From the NCBI GenBank assembly GCA_029245345.1, contig JAQWPM010000018.1, positions 1 through 62,283 on the forward strand: 62,283 nt of DNA. Direction: 5' to 3'. The number at the start of each line of letters is the position of its first letter. The stretch's first letter is position 1. Made by a program: the position numbers and the translations under genes. Under the pieces are notes generated by a model. It saw only the letters and a list, made by a program, of their open reading frames with translations. It did no database searches and was not told the origin of the DNA. Source of the stretch: Longimicrobiales bacterium (lineage in GTDB: Bacteria > Gemmatimonadota > Gemmatimonadetes > Longimicrobiales > Gaopeijiaceae). Shown here piece after piece: positions 18,310 through 29,141 of the stretch.

Positions 18310-19272
18310 ATGATCACTCGACGCGATTGGCTTCGACTCAGCGCTACTGCTACCGCAGCCCTCGGCCTGAAGCCCAACCTGCTCATGGCACTGCAGGACG
18401 GCGCGGTGAACACGCGACCCATTCCCTCGAGTGGCGAGCAACTTCCCGTCATCGGACTCGGTGGGCGGTGGATCAACAGTAATTCGTCAGTTGAGGAGCT
18501 CGCCGACCATCGGGCCGTCATGCACGAGCTCGCGAAGGATGCCGAGGGTGTGGGACGACTCTTCGACAGCGCGGCCGGATACGGCGGGGGTGGCTCCGAG
18601 GAATACGGGGGCCAGTGGGGCGACGAAGACGGATTCGGCGACGACATCTTCTGGGCCACGAAGGTGAATGTGGTCGGGAGAGGGAGTTCGGAGGCCGACC
18701 CCGCAGCCGTGCGTGAGCAGATCGAGCGGTCGTTCGAGCGCATGCGCCGCGACGTGATCGACCTCAATCAAGTGCACAACATGGGTGATCCGGCGACGCA
18801 ACTCGGGATCCTGAAGGAATACAAGGACGAAGGCCGGATCCGCTACATCGGCATCACCACGACGAGCGCAAGGCAGTACGGCGAGTTGGAGCAGGTGATG
18901 CGGGACTATCCGATCGACTTCATTGGCATCGACTACGCGATCGATAACCGCGGTGTGGAGGAGCGGATCCTTCCCTTGGCCCAGGATCAAGGGATCGGGG
19001 TGCTGGTCTATCTGCCCTTCGGGCGGAGCCGCATGTGGTCACGGATTGGCGATCGGGAGCTCCCGGAGTGGGCGGCTGAGTTCGATGCGCATACCTGGGC
19101 GCAGTTCATGCTCAAATATGCCGTGGCCCACCCGGCTATTTCCGTCGCCTGTCCGGGCACGGGCGACCCCGAGCACATGATCGACAACCTGGGTGGGGGA
19201 CGGGGACGGATGCCTACCCCGGATCACGTACGTCGCATGGTCGAGTGGGAGTCGACTCTGCCGAGCGCCTAG
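18310..19272 (+). CDS. Tat-exported aldo/keto reductase
   Basis: About 320 residues. The N-terminus carries a twin-arginine motif (TRRDWLRLS) before a hydrophobic stretch, so a folded, cofactor-loaded enzyme would be exported to the periplasm. The reductase body shows the aldo/keto reductase tetrad in order: aspartate and tyrosine in LFDSAAGYG, lysine in ATKVNV and histidine in NQVHNMG. It would reduce aldehydes or ketones with NAD(P)H, although a nicotinamide pool outside the cytoplasm is unusual. Tat-exported members of this family are widely annotated in these phyla. ATG at 18310 is preferred over an upstream TTG at 18304 because it starts the Tat signal cleanly. Confidence 0.88.
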   Translation: MITRRDWLRLSATATAALGLKPNLLMALQDGAVNTRPIPSSGEQLPVIGLGGRWINSNSSVEELADHRAVMHELAKDAEGVGRLFDSAAGYGGGGSEEYGGQWGDEDGFGDDIFWATKVNVVGRGSSEADPAAVREQIERSFERMRRDVIDLNQVHNMGDPATQLGILKEYKDEGRIRYIGITTTSARQYGELEQVMRDYPIDFIGIDYAIDNRGVEERILPLAQDQGIGVLVYLPFGRSRMWSRIGDRELPEWAAEFDAHTWAQFMLKYAVAHPAISVACPGTGDPEHMIDNLGGGRGRMPTPDHVRRMVEWESTLPSA

Positions 19273-19542
19273 CCTCAGCGGGTGGCTACAGGGGCGGGGG
19301 CGTGGACGTTGGGTTCCATGCCCCCGCCTTGCATTTGGCCGGCTCAGCGCCCGATGAGGCGCTCGCTGATCTCGCGCAGCTCGGCCCGCGCCCCCGCATC
19401 GTAGGGCTGGGCGTACCGGGTTCGGCTCGGGCGCCCGTCGACGAAGAATTGCTACCCCTCGTCTGCAACGGCTTTAAAGACTAAAGAGTGCGTCGAGACG
19501 GTGATCATCGCCGCCAAAATGGGTCGCAATATCATCGCCTCG

Positions 19543-19611
19543 ATCGCACCGCTACCATGGGGTGCTCGCCCCGAATGCCGGACTCCGGGCCGGGGTAATC
19601 CACTTCGGCAG
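19543..19611. repeat. Dispersed repeat, module 2, copy 2
   Basis: Matches 2841-2911 (CTACCATGGGGTGCTCG, GAATGCCGGACTCCGGGCC, CACTTCGGCAG) with few differences, in the same orientation, again in gene-free DNA. Confidence 0.75.
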
Positions 19612-19853
19612 TCTCCAAGCCGAGATACCCACTGCCCAGCTGCTGAGCCCAGGACCAGAGTCTTCCACCGATGCTGAGCCCACTCGCCCTCCAGCTCCGC
19701 TCGTGTCCGCTGGGCCACCCTGCTCGCTCGGATCTTGAGGTGCTGCCGCTTCTCTGTCCCGCGTGTGGTGGCCAGATGAGCATTCTCGCGTTCCTCTGAA
19801 CGACTTCGGAGCACTCTTAAACGCTGCTTATGCCTCACACAATCATCAGTAAT

Positions 19854-22139
<2,286 letters not shown>

Positions 22140-22207
22140 CCTCAGGGGCCTACGGCTCAGCCGCATGCGGCCAGGCTTCGCTCCAACCAGTCATGTGAGC
22201 AGCAACC

Positions 22208-22240
22208 GGGGTGGCGTTCCGAGTCCTGAAAACGCCACCC
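22208..22240 (+). terminator. katG terminator
   Basis: Stem GGGTGGCGTT/AACGCCACCC with a 12-base loop followed by TTTGCT; outer bases AGCAA/TTGCT extend the pairing. Confidence 0.75.
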
Positions 22241-22245
22241 TTTGC

Positions 22246-22554
22246 TGTGCCTGCAACTGTTTGCCTAGCCGCGTGAAGCCTTCAGGTCCAACCGCCTCGC
22301 CCGGGCGTTGGCGTAGACTGGCTTGAGTAGCGCGTCCGCCATTCGGTCCTGTCCAATTCGTCCTGTCCATTCAGGATATGCTTTCACCCAGCCGGCACAG
22401 GCCCTTGCCGACTCGCATATGACCGCGAGAACGGCATCGTTTCTCGCGCAGCGTGAAGAAACGAATGAGCTTCACCGTGACCACTCCAACGGGTTGAGGC
22501 GCGGGCCTCAGTGTATGAGCGAGGCTGCCAGCCTCACCCGCTCCCCGCGGGGTG
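22246..22554. other. Intergenic region between katG terminator and symporter
   Basis: No convincing gene. A 25-residue minus-strand frame (22266-22343; MADALLKPVYANAR...LKASRG) could be a C-terminal scrap. The last 60 bases are copy 2 of the short dispersed repeat that also occurs at 1763-1824. Confidence 0.4.
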
Positions 22555-22562
22555 TCAAGAAT
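22501..22562. repeat. Short dispersed repeat, copy 2
   Basis: Matches 1763-1824. It contains the perfect inverted repeat GAGGCTG-C-CAGCCTC, which lies just past (and partly overlaps) the stop codon of the minus-strand symporter gene and might serve in 3'-end formation. Confidence 0.55.
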
Positions 22563-23973
22563 CGAAGTAGGGCGCGATTGCAGACGGAGGTGGTGGGGGT
22601 GTGGCCAAGCTGACCCCGACAAAGAGCGTCGCGGAGGCCAGGAACCCCGCGAGCACCGGCTCGACTGATGCGGGTCCAAACCATTCCCAGGCGAACGTCG
22701 CTACCACTCCGCCGATCATCGCGGCTGCGGCCCCCTCCTTGGTAGCTCGGCGCCAAACGATTCCACCGACGACCGGCATCACGAAGGCGGCCGCCATCAG
22801 CGCTGTGAAAAGCAGGACGATAAACTGGACCAACTCCCCCTCCCCGACGCCGCTCAAGAGCAAGACCACGGGGACCGAGCCGACCAGGAGGATCCCGACC
22901 CGATCGATCCACATCCGACGCTCGGGGGTCACGTCGGGATTCAACAGGTTCTGGTAGATGTCCACCGAAAGCGCAGAGCCGGCGACAATGAGCAAAGAGT
23001 CCACGGTCGACATCATCGCTGCGGTAATCGCGGCCAACATCACCGCGCCCAGCGTGGTCGGCAGCACCGCAGTCGCGATCATCGGCATCGCGAGGTCGCC
23101 CGTTGGCAGTTCAGGAAAAAGTACAATCGACGCAAGCGCCAAGATGAAGACCAAGAGGTTGAGTCCGAGGATCGTCACGATGGCAAAAAGAATACCGCGC
23201 CGGATCGTGCTCATGTCTTTCATCGCGTAGAGCCGAATCAGCTTCTCCGGCGTGGCGATCCCGCCTAGGAAGAACGAGAGCCCCATGGTGAGGAGAAGTG
23301 TCCCGGGCATCGTCTCCCACGTGAACACCAGCGGGTGCGCTGATTCAACCAGGTGCAGCAGACCGCTGATACCGTCTACCTGGCGAAGAACGAGAGGCAC
23401 TGCAAAGACCGCCCCGAGCGCCATCACGACCAACTGGAACGCATCCGTGTAGACGACTGCGATCATTCCGCCGATGACGGTATAGACCAGAAGGATGACG
23501 GTGAACGCGACCATCCCTGTGGTGGTCGAGACACCGAAGACCGTGTTCGCGATCAGCCCTCCGGCCACGATCTGCGCCTGGATGTACACGACGGTCGCAA
23601 TGAGGATGATCAGCGCGGCCAAGCCCCGAATGCCCTTTCCGTAGTAACGAGTCTCGATGAACGCGGGCAGCGTCAGCTCTTTCTGCTTTGTGAAGCGCGG
23701 CGCGAGCACCGCGACCATGAACCAGTATGAAAGAGGGATGGCGAGCAGCACCCAGCCAAACGACCAACCCGCGGTGTACATGACGCCGATCGTTCCTACG
23801 AACGTCCCAGCAGATGTGTGCGTTGCTGCCATGGTGGCGCCGCCTGTGAACCACCCGAGTTCACCGCCCGCGATCCAATAGTCCTTTTCGTTCCGCGTGG
23901 CCCGCAGGGCATACCAGCCGATCGCAAAGACGACGGCGAAATATCCGACGAAGACCCACATCTGAGTCGTCAT
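22555..23973 (-). CDS. Sodium:solute symporter (SSF family)
   Basis: About 472 residues with some thirteen hydrophobic helices, a Na+-driven uptake carrier of the SSF family. Signature stretches include WIAGGELGWFTGGATMAATHTSAGT in the first helices (sodium-site region) and AITAAMMSTVDSLLIVAGS later. The ATG at 23973 overlaps the stop of the upstream 37-codon gene as ATGA, so translation is coupled; a longer frame start upstream is a shadow of that gene. The substrate is unknown. Its place after a dipeptidase suggests amino acids or dipeptides. Confidence 0.93.
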   Translation of the reverse strand: MTTQMWVFVGYFAVVFAIGWYALRATRNEKDYWIAGGELGWFTGGATMAATHTSAGTFVGTIGVMYTAGWSFGWVLLAIPLSYWFMVAVLAPRFTKQKELTLPAFIETRYYGKGIRGLAALIILIATVVYIQAQIVAGGLIANTVFGVSTTTGMVAFTVILLVYTVIGGMIAVVYTDAFQLVVMALGAVFAVPLVLRQVDGISGLLHLVESAHPLVFTWETMPGTLLLTMGLSFFLGGIATPEKLIRLYAMKDMSTIRRGILFAIVTILGLNLLVFILALASIVLFPELPTGDLAMPMIATAVLPTTLGAVMLAAITAAMMSTVDSLLIVAGSALSVDIYQNLLNPDVTPERRMWIDRVGILLVGSVPVVLLLSGVGEGELVQFIVLLFTALMAAAFVMPVVGGIVWRRATKEGAAAAMIGGVVATFAWEWFGPASVEPVLAGFLASATLFVGVSLATPPPPPSAIAPYFDS

Positions 23974-24083
23974 TTGTGTTCCACCCACCACAACCACACC
24001 GCATAGCCCACGACGACGACCGCACACACGAGGAAGAGGCCCCAAAAGACGAACCCGGGCTGCCCGACGATGTGCTCATTCAT
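23970..24083 (-). CDS. Small membrane protein coupled to the symporter
   Basis: A 37-residue protein: a short polar start (MNEHIVGQPG), one transmembrane helix (FVFWGLFLVCAVVVVGYAVW) and a WWVEHK tail. Both ends overlap neighbours by ATGA (24080-24083 and 23970-23973), so it is almost certainly translated. Small single-helix partners of SSF carriers are known, and its position directly before the carrier suggests an accessory subunit. Automated callers may miss it or extend it upstream. Confidence 0.7.
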   Translation of the reverse strand: MNEHIVGQPGFVFWGLFLVCAVVVVGYAVWLWWVEHK

Positions 24084-24769
24084 GAGAGCTTGGCCCTCAA
24101 ATGACGCCACCCGAAGCCGGCGAATACAAGAAGGATCAAGCCGGCCGCGAGGTCGATCGCGAGAGGCACCCCCGGGCGCCATCGGCCGTCCGCATCAGCG
24201 CGCAGGCTGACGACCGAGGGAAGAACTGCCAACTCGACTGAGTGAACGCCACCCTGGTCAGCGCGCAATCCGGTCGGAAAGCTCTCAGACACAGCCCACA
24301 CTTCGGGCAAGGCGACCTCCGCGCGAAATACGTCAGGCCCTCCCTCGGACGGTGGAAGCGCAACGACAAGGACGGGTATATGAACGCTCACTCGCTCACC
24401 ATTCCGCTCGACCGCGTTCGCAACCCAGTACCGCGCCGTGAACGCAAACGTCGGGCCCGGGCCGACGTTCAGCGTAAAGTCAGTCGCCCGCATCGACCCA
24501 ACTTCTGGTTCCAGGCGGATGGGTGTACCGGTCTCCCGCTCCCCCAACCAGAAGACCTCCGCAGAAGCGTCGCCGAATTCCAATAACTCGAAACGGAGCG
24601 GCGCGATGCCCTCCGTGTCCAACACGTACTCAATGCGGACCTCCGCGCCTCCGTCATCCGGACTGAGGTCGGCAAACAGGTGCGCGGAGCGGACGGTCGA
24701 TTGGGCCGAAACCGGCGCCGCGGCAATCAGGACCGCTGATGCGGCCCACCACGCGGTGCGGATCCTCAG
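24080..24769 (-). CDS. Secreted membrane-anchored protein of unknown function
   Basis: About 229 residues. An N-terminal signal segment (WWAASAVLIAAAPVSAQ) leads to a beta-rich extracytoplasmic domain and a C-terminal helix (LAAGLILLVFAGFGW) followed by basic residues, an N-out/C-in anchor. I do not recognise the domain. The start is uncertain: a CTG at 24769 would overlap the dipeptidase stop and begin the signal peptide directly, whereas the next upstream ATG (24856) lies deep inside the dipeptidase gene. Its stop overlaps the next start as ATGA. Co-translation with dipeptidase and symporter suggests a role in capturing or handing over the substrate. Confidence 0.65.
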   Translation of the reverse strand: MRIRTAWWAASAVLIAAAPVSAQSTVRSAHLFADLSPDDGGAEVRIEYVLDTEGIAPLRFELLEFGDASAEVFWLGERETGTPIRLEPEVGSMRATDFTLNVGPGPTFAFTARYWVANAVERNGERVSVHIPVLVVALPPSEGGPDVFRAEVALPEVWAVSESFPTGLRADQGGVHSVELAVLPSVVSLRADADGRWRPGVPLAIDLAAGLILLVFAGFGWRHLRAKLS

Positions 24770-25980
24770 CTCCAGGCCTGTTCCATGACCCGCATCGCGT
24801 TCCCGCCCATCGCTTTCGCGATGTCCTCGTCCGAATACTCGTTCTTCACGAGCCATCGGATGATGTTGCGAGAACCTTCCGTTGGGTTTTCGAGACCCTC
24901 GACGTACTCGACCTCCTCGTATTCCTGCCCCGGCTTCGTGGTACCCTTCGAGTCTTTGAGTGATAACGAAGCCATATAAGTGTGGTGCAAGCCCACGTGG
25001 TCTCCATACACCGTATCCGGGCCAAAGCCGACGTGGTCGATGCCCACCAACGCCTTTACATATTCGAAGTGCTCCATGAACGCGTCGAGATTGTGCGTTC
25101 GGTTGTTCTCAGTGAGCGTGGTGTGCGGCGCGCATTCGATACCGATCACCCCTCCCTTCGCAGCTACAGCTTCCAACACGTCGTCAGGCGCGAGCCTCTT
25201 CGATTCCCAAAGCGCACGCGCGCCGATGTGAGAGAGCACAATCGGCTTTTCGCTCCACTCCACCGTGTCGAGCGTCGTCTGATCCCCGCAGTGCGAGCAG
25301 TCGATAAGCAGCCCGACCTTGTTCATCCGTTGGACAGCTCGCTGGCCGAACTTGGTGAGGCCCCCGTCTCGGTCCTCCTTCAGTCCGTTCCCCAGCGCGT
25401 TCGACTCGGAATAGGTGATGCCGAGCGAACGCAGGCCGAAGCCGTGCAGCAGATCAATCCGGTCCAGATCGTGTTCGATCATCGCTGCCCCTTCCATGGT
25501 CGCGACCCACGCGACCTTACCCTCGTCGTGCGCACGCTGGACATCACCAATGCGCTGGCAATGAAGGACGAAGTCCTGATGGGCCAGATCACAGAGCCGC
25601 ATGCCCAGATCGTGGAGGACATCGTCCCACTGCCACCCCGACGAAGAATGGATGTGGCAAATCCCGTCCATGAGGTTGTCGAACACACAGTCCCAGTGGG
25701 ACGCTGCGAGCCCCTTGAACGCCGTGTGCATACGGCCGTGACGGGCGTACTCTGGGGTCTCTTGGATCTTGTCCGGGAAGACCCCGACGTGCTCGTGCAT
25801 CGACACCAAGAGGCTGGCGTCGATGAGGCTTCGCACACGGGTTTCGTCCTCTTCGCTCAGCGGAAGCGTGTACGGCGGCACGCGCGTGAGCTCGTCCGCT
25901 AGGTCGAAGGACTTGTAGTCCTTCCCAGCTTCCAGATAGGAGAAAGACGAATATCCCTCGTACTTCTTCGTGAGGCTCAT
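24766..25980 (-). CDS. Membrane dipeptidase-like peptidase (M19 family)
   Basis: A 404-residue zinc dipeptidase of the renal dipeptidase family, which cleaves dipeptides, often including D-residues at the C-terminal side. Seen: MHEHVG near residue 61 in the position of the usual HxD metal motif, ATMEGA with the bridging glutamate, DCSHCGD and VLSHIGARAL with metal histidines, and GIDHVGFGPD near the end. No signal peptide is visible, so it is probably cytoplasmic. It leads a minus-strand unit ending in a symporter, so imported dipeptides are the likely substrate. Confidence 0.85.
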   Translation of the reverse strand: MSLTKKYEGYSSFSYLEAGKDYKSFDLADELTRVPPYTLPLSEEDETRVRSLIDASLLVSMHEHVGVFPDKIQETPEYARHGRMHTAFKGLAASHWDCVFDNLMDGICHIHSSSGWQWDDVLHDLGMRLCDLAHQDFVLHCQRIGDVQRAHDEGKVAWVATMEGAAMIEHDLDRIDLLHGFGLRSLGITYSESNALGNGLKEDRDGGLTKFGQRAVQRMNKVGLLIDCSHCGDQTTLDTVEWSEKPIVLSHIGARALWESKRLAPDDVLEAVAAKGGVIGIECAPHTTLTENNRTHNLDAFMEHFEYVKALVGIDHVGFGPDTVYGDHVGLHHTYMASLSLKDSKGTTKPGQEYEEVEYVEGLENPTEGSRNIIRWLVKNEYSDEDIAKAMGGNAMRVMEQAWS

Positions 25981-25987
25981 GCACTTC

Positions 25988-26335
25988 CTAGAGTGATGGT
26001 GGAACTAGGCTTGGACTGTCGGTAGGCACAACGTGGGGACGTTGCACTCGGCGGGCCATATTCCCCCGGAGAGCCCTCCAGCGTTCGCAATCCCCTTCCA
26101 TCACCGCCAAGAGGTCCACGACCTCGAAAGACTTGAGGAGGCAGGGGAGGCCGGTCTCACGGATGAACGCCTGCCTGCCTGGATCTAGAGCATCGCCGGT
26201 GACGAAGACCACATGAGCCCTGATGTCCTCGACATCGCGCATCCTATTGAAGAGCTCACGCCCATTTATACCTGGCACACGAGTGTCAATCAGTGATTGG
26301 TGCGAGTCAGGTGACGTGTCTTGTGAGCTGCTCAT
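25988..26335 (-). pseudogene. Truncated response-regulator receiver domain
   Basis: 115 residues. LIDTRVPGINGRELFNRMRD, then VVFVTGDAL, RQAFIRETGLPCLLKSF and EVVDLLAVM are the second half of a receiver domain of the kind found at the C-terminus of hybrid histidine kinases. The phospho-acceptor aspartate (in LID) is present, as are TGD (threonine switch) and K in LKSF. The first strand with the acidic metal-binding pair is missing and replaced by an unrelated serine-rich leader. It ends 7 bases before the dipeptidase start. Probably a remnant without kinase partner. Confidence 0.7.
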
Positions 26336-26491
26336 ATTGCCTCCGCGCGTACACTATTCGCACAGCATTGGTATGCGACAGTCCGCAGATGGGGCAGCTG
26401 GCCGCGCGTGACCACGCCACCCATTGCCATCCACGACGAAACCAAGCCTCTTGGTTGAGCGTACATTCCACCTCAGCACGAGTCCGATTCC

Positions 26492-29080
26492 ATGCCCGAA
26501 GCGCGAAGCCGCCGCCCCCGGTTCTTACTCTCGTTCTTTGTAATAGCCGCATCGATGTTCGTGACCGAAGCCCCCGAGTTGACCGCCCAGGAAATGGAAA
26601 TGGTCGGGGGCTCAGGTTCTGCCAACTTTGACCTCGCCGCGCGATTCGCGCCCTACAAGTTCACCGACATGGTGCACAGCACGACGGTGGCACCGAATTG
26701 GATCGAAGGCGGCGAGCGGTTCTGGTATCAGTGGGACAACTCGGACGGGACGTTCTACTACCTGGTTGATCCGGTTCGTGGCACGAAGGCACAGCTCTTC
26801 GACAACGACCGCATGGCCGCAGAACTGACCCGGATTACACTAGACCCGTGGGACGGTCAGCACCTCCCCATCCGATCGATTCGCTTCATAAGCAACGATG
26901 TCTTCCAGTTCGAGGTCGAGTCGTCTCAGGACGAAGAGGCCGATGACGAGGCCGACGAAGAGGAGACCGACGGAGAGGAGCAGGACGACGAGCGATCTGG
27001 GCGACAGAGCGCGGACAAGCTCGTGCACCACTTCGAGTTCACGGTCTCCACGCAGACGCTCCGCGAGCTCGACGACTACGAGGAGCCGGACAGTCACCCG
27101 GGTTGGGCCAGCGTCTCGCCGGACGGAGAGACCGTCGTCTTCGCCAAGCAGTACAACCTCTGGATGATGAGCGGCGCCGACTACGCGCTCATCCTCGACG
27201 CTCGCCGGGGCGAAAGCGGTGACGAGGCAGAAGAGGCCGAAGAGGACGTCGACGTGACTGAGGTTCAGCTCACGACCGACGGGGAGAAGTACTACGACTA
27301 CGGTGGCGGGTCGGGCCGTGGCGAGACAAACGTCTCCGAAGTCGAGAACATGGACGACCGGAAGCGTGCGGGGATCTCCTGGTCCAAGGACTCGCAGAAG
27401 TTTGCCATCGTTCGTAGGGATGCACGCGAGGTCGGCCTGCTGTGGGTCGTGCACTCGGTCGGCAACGATCGCCCCGAACTCGAGACCTACACGTACGACA
27501 TGCCGGGCGATTCAGCCGTGACCCAAAGCGAGTTGCTCATCTACGACCTCGCAGACCGCTCCATGGTCCAGGTCGATGACGATCCGTGGCAGGATCAGAT
27601 GATGTCGGTCCTCAGCGACCAGCAGTTCGTCTATCCAGACTCGGATGCACCGCGGCAGTCACAGTGGCTCTCCGACAGCTCGGACGAGATTTTGTTCACC
27701 CGAATCTCTCGGGACAGGAAGCGCACAGACGTCATGGTCGCGAATACGGCCACGGGTGCGGTGACGGCGGTCATCGAAGACCGCCTCAACACCTACATGG
27801 AAACGCGCACACCCATCCAGCTCGCCAATGGAGACCTGTTGTGGTGGTCCGAGCGCGACGGCTGGGCGCATGTCTATCGGTACCGGGCGGACGGCACGCT
27901 GGTCGGCCAACTGACGCAGGGCCCCTGGCATGTGCAGGGCCTGATCGGCGTCGATGAGGTCCGCGGTCACCTTTTTGTGAGCGGAAACGGCCGCGAGAAC
28001 GGTGAGGACCCGTACTACCAGCACTTGTATCGGGTGAACCTCGACGGATCAGGCGTGACACTCCTCAACCCCGGCGAGTACGACAACCGCTTCAGCATGG
28101 GCGAGTCGCGTCGTTTCTTCGTGAACAGTTACTCACGGGTGAACACGACACCGGCGTCGGCCCTTTACAGCGCGGCAGGCCAGAAGGTTCTCGATCTCGA
28201 AGAGGCCGACTTCAGCGCCCTCACCCAAGCGGGGTACCAGTTCCCAGAGCCGTTCCAGGCCGAGGCCGCCGACGGCGTCACCGACATCTACGGGGTCATG
28301 TACAAGCCGTACGACTTCGATCCGAACAAGCAGTATCCCATCGTCGCATATGTATATCCGGGACCTCAGACCGAGTCCGTATCCAAATTCTGGTCGACGA
28401 ACACGGCTGAGCAGGGTCTCGCCCAGTTCGGCGTAATCGTGGTCACGCTCGGGAACCGAGGCGGCCATCCAGGCCGCTCCAAGTGGTACCACAACTACGG
28501 ATACGGCAACCTTCGGGATTACGGGCTGGACGACAAGAAAGCGGTCCTAGAGCAACTGGGAGATCGCCACGACTTCGTCGATCTGAACCGCGTCGGCATC
28601 TATGGCCACTCGGGCGGTGGATTCATGTCCACAGCGGCCATGCTCGTCTATCCAGACTTCTTCAAGGTCGCGGTCTCGTCGTCGGGGAATCACAACAACG
28701 ACGTGTACAACCGGAATTGGTCCGAGACGCACCACGGTGTGCAGGAAGTCATCGACGACGACGGAGAGGTGACCTTCGAGTTCGATATCGATAAGAACTC
28801 TGATCTCGCGGCAAATCTGAAAGGGCACCTCCTACTCACAACAGGCGACGTCGACAACAACGTGCACCACGCGGGTACACATCGGATGGCGGAGGCGTTG
28901 ATCCGTGCCAACAAGCGCTTCGATTTCTTCGTCTTCCCGGGGATGCGCCACGGCTACGGGAACATGGGTAACTACTGGTTCTGGCTGCGGGCGGAATACT
29001 TCGTGAAACACCTGCTTGGTGACGACCAGTGGAGTGCGGACATCATTCCGTTGCAGAACGACAGCCCGCTGTCGCGTTAG
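26492..29080 (+). CDS. Secreted S9 family peptidase (DPP IV type), long form
   Basis: An 862-residue exported serine peptidase, related in layout to the one at 8326. The signal segment FLLSFFVIAASMFV ends near LTAQE. The N-terminal propeller domain is interrupted near residue 150 by a highly acidic linker rich in D/E (DEEADDEADEEE), and again near 235, which may be a flexible or calcium-binding insert. The catalytic domain has GHSGGG with serine near residue 707, TTGDVDNNVHH and MRHGYG. It would release N-terminal dipeptides. Single gene on the plus strand. Confidence 0.92.
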   Translation: MPEARSRRPRFLLSFFVIAASMFVTEAPELTAQEMEMVGGSGSANFDLAARFAPYKFTDMVHSTTVAPNWIEGGERFWYQWDNSDGTFYYLVDPVRGTKAQLFDNDRMAAELTRITLDPWDGQHLPIRSIRFISNDVFQFEVESSQDEEADDEADEEETDGEEQDDERSGRQSADKLVHHFEFTVSTQTLRELDDYEEPDSHPGWASVSPDGETVVFAKQYNLWMMSGADYALILDARRGESGDEAEEAEEDVDVTEVQLTTDGEKYYDYGGGSGRGETNVSEVENMDDRKRAGISWSKDSQKFAIVRRDAREVGLLWVVHSVGNDRPELETYTYDMPGDSAVTQSELLIYDLADRSMVQVDDDPWQDQMMSVLSDQQFVYPDSDAPRQSQWLSDSSDEILFTRISRDRKRTDVMVANTATGAVTAVIEDRLNTYMETRTPIQLANGDLLWWSERDGWAHVYRYRADGTLVGQLTQGPWHVQGLIGVDEVRGHLFVSGNGRENGEDPYYQHLYRVNLDGSGVTLLNPGEYDNRFSMGESRRFFVNSYSRVNTTPASALYSAAGQKVLDLEEADFSALTQAGYQFPEPFQAEAADGVTDIYGVMYKPYDFDPNKQYPIVAYVYPGPQTESVSKFWSTNTAEQGLAQFGVIVVTLGNRGGHPGRSKWYHNYGYGNLRDYGLDDKKAVLEQLGDRHDFVDLNRVGIYGHSGGGFMSTAAMLVYPDFFKVAVSSSGNHNNDVYNRNWSETHHGVQEVIDDDGEVTFEFDIDKNSDLAANLKGHLLLTTGDVDNNVHHAGTHRMAEALIRANKRFDFFVFPGMRHGYGNMGNYWFWLRAEYFVKHLLGDDQWSADIIPLQNDSPLSR

Positions 29081-29098
29081 CTGGATGAAGAGAAAAGC

Positions 29099-29134
29099 CC
29101 CTGCCGGTGAGACTCCAGTACCTCACCGGTAGGG
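29099..29134. terminator. Hairpin between S9 peptidase and polyketide cluster
   Basis: Stem CCCTGCCGGTGAG/CTCACCGGTAGGG with a 10-base loop, one G-U pair. On the plus strand no U-run follows. On the minus strand CTTTTCTCTT follows, so it is a better terminator for leftward transcription, although no leftward gene needs one here. Confidence 0.45.
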
Positions 29135-29141
29135 ACGCTCC

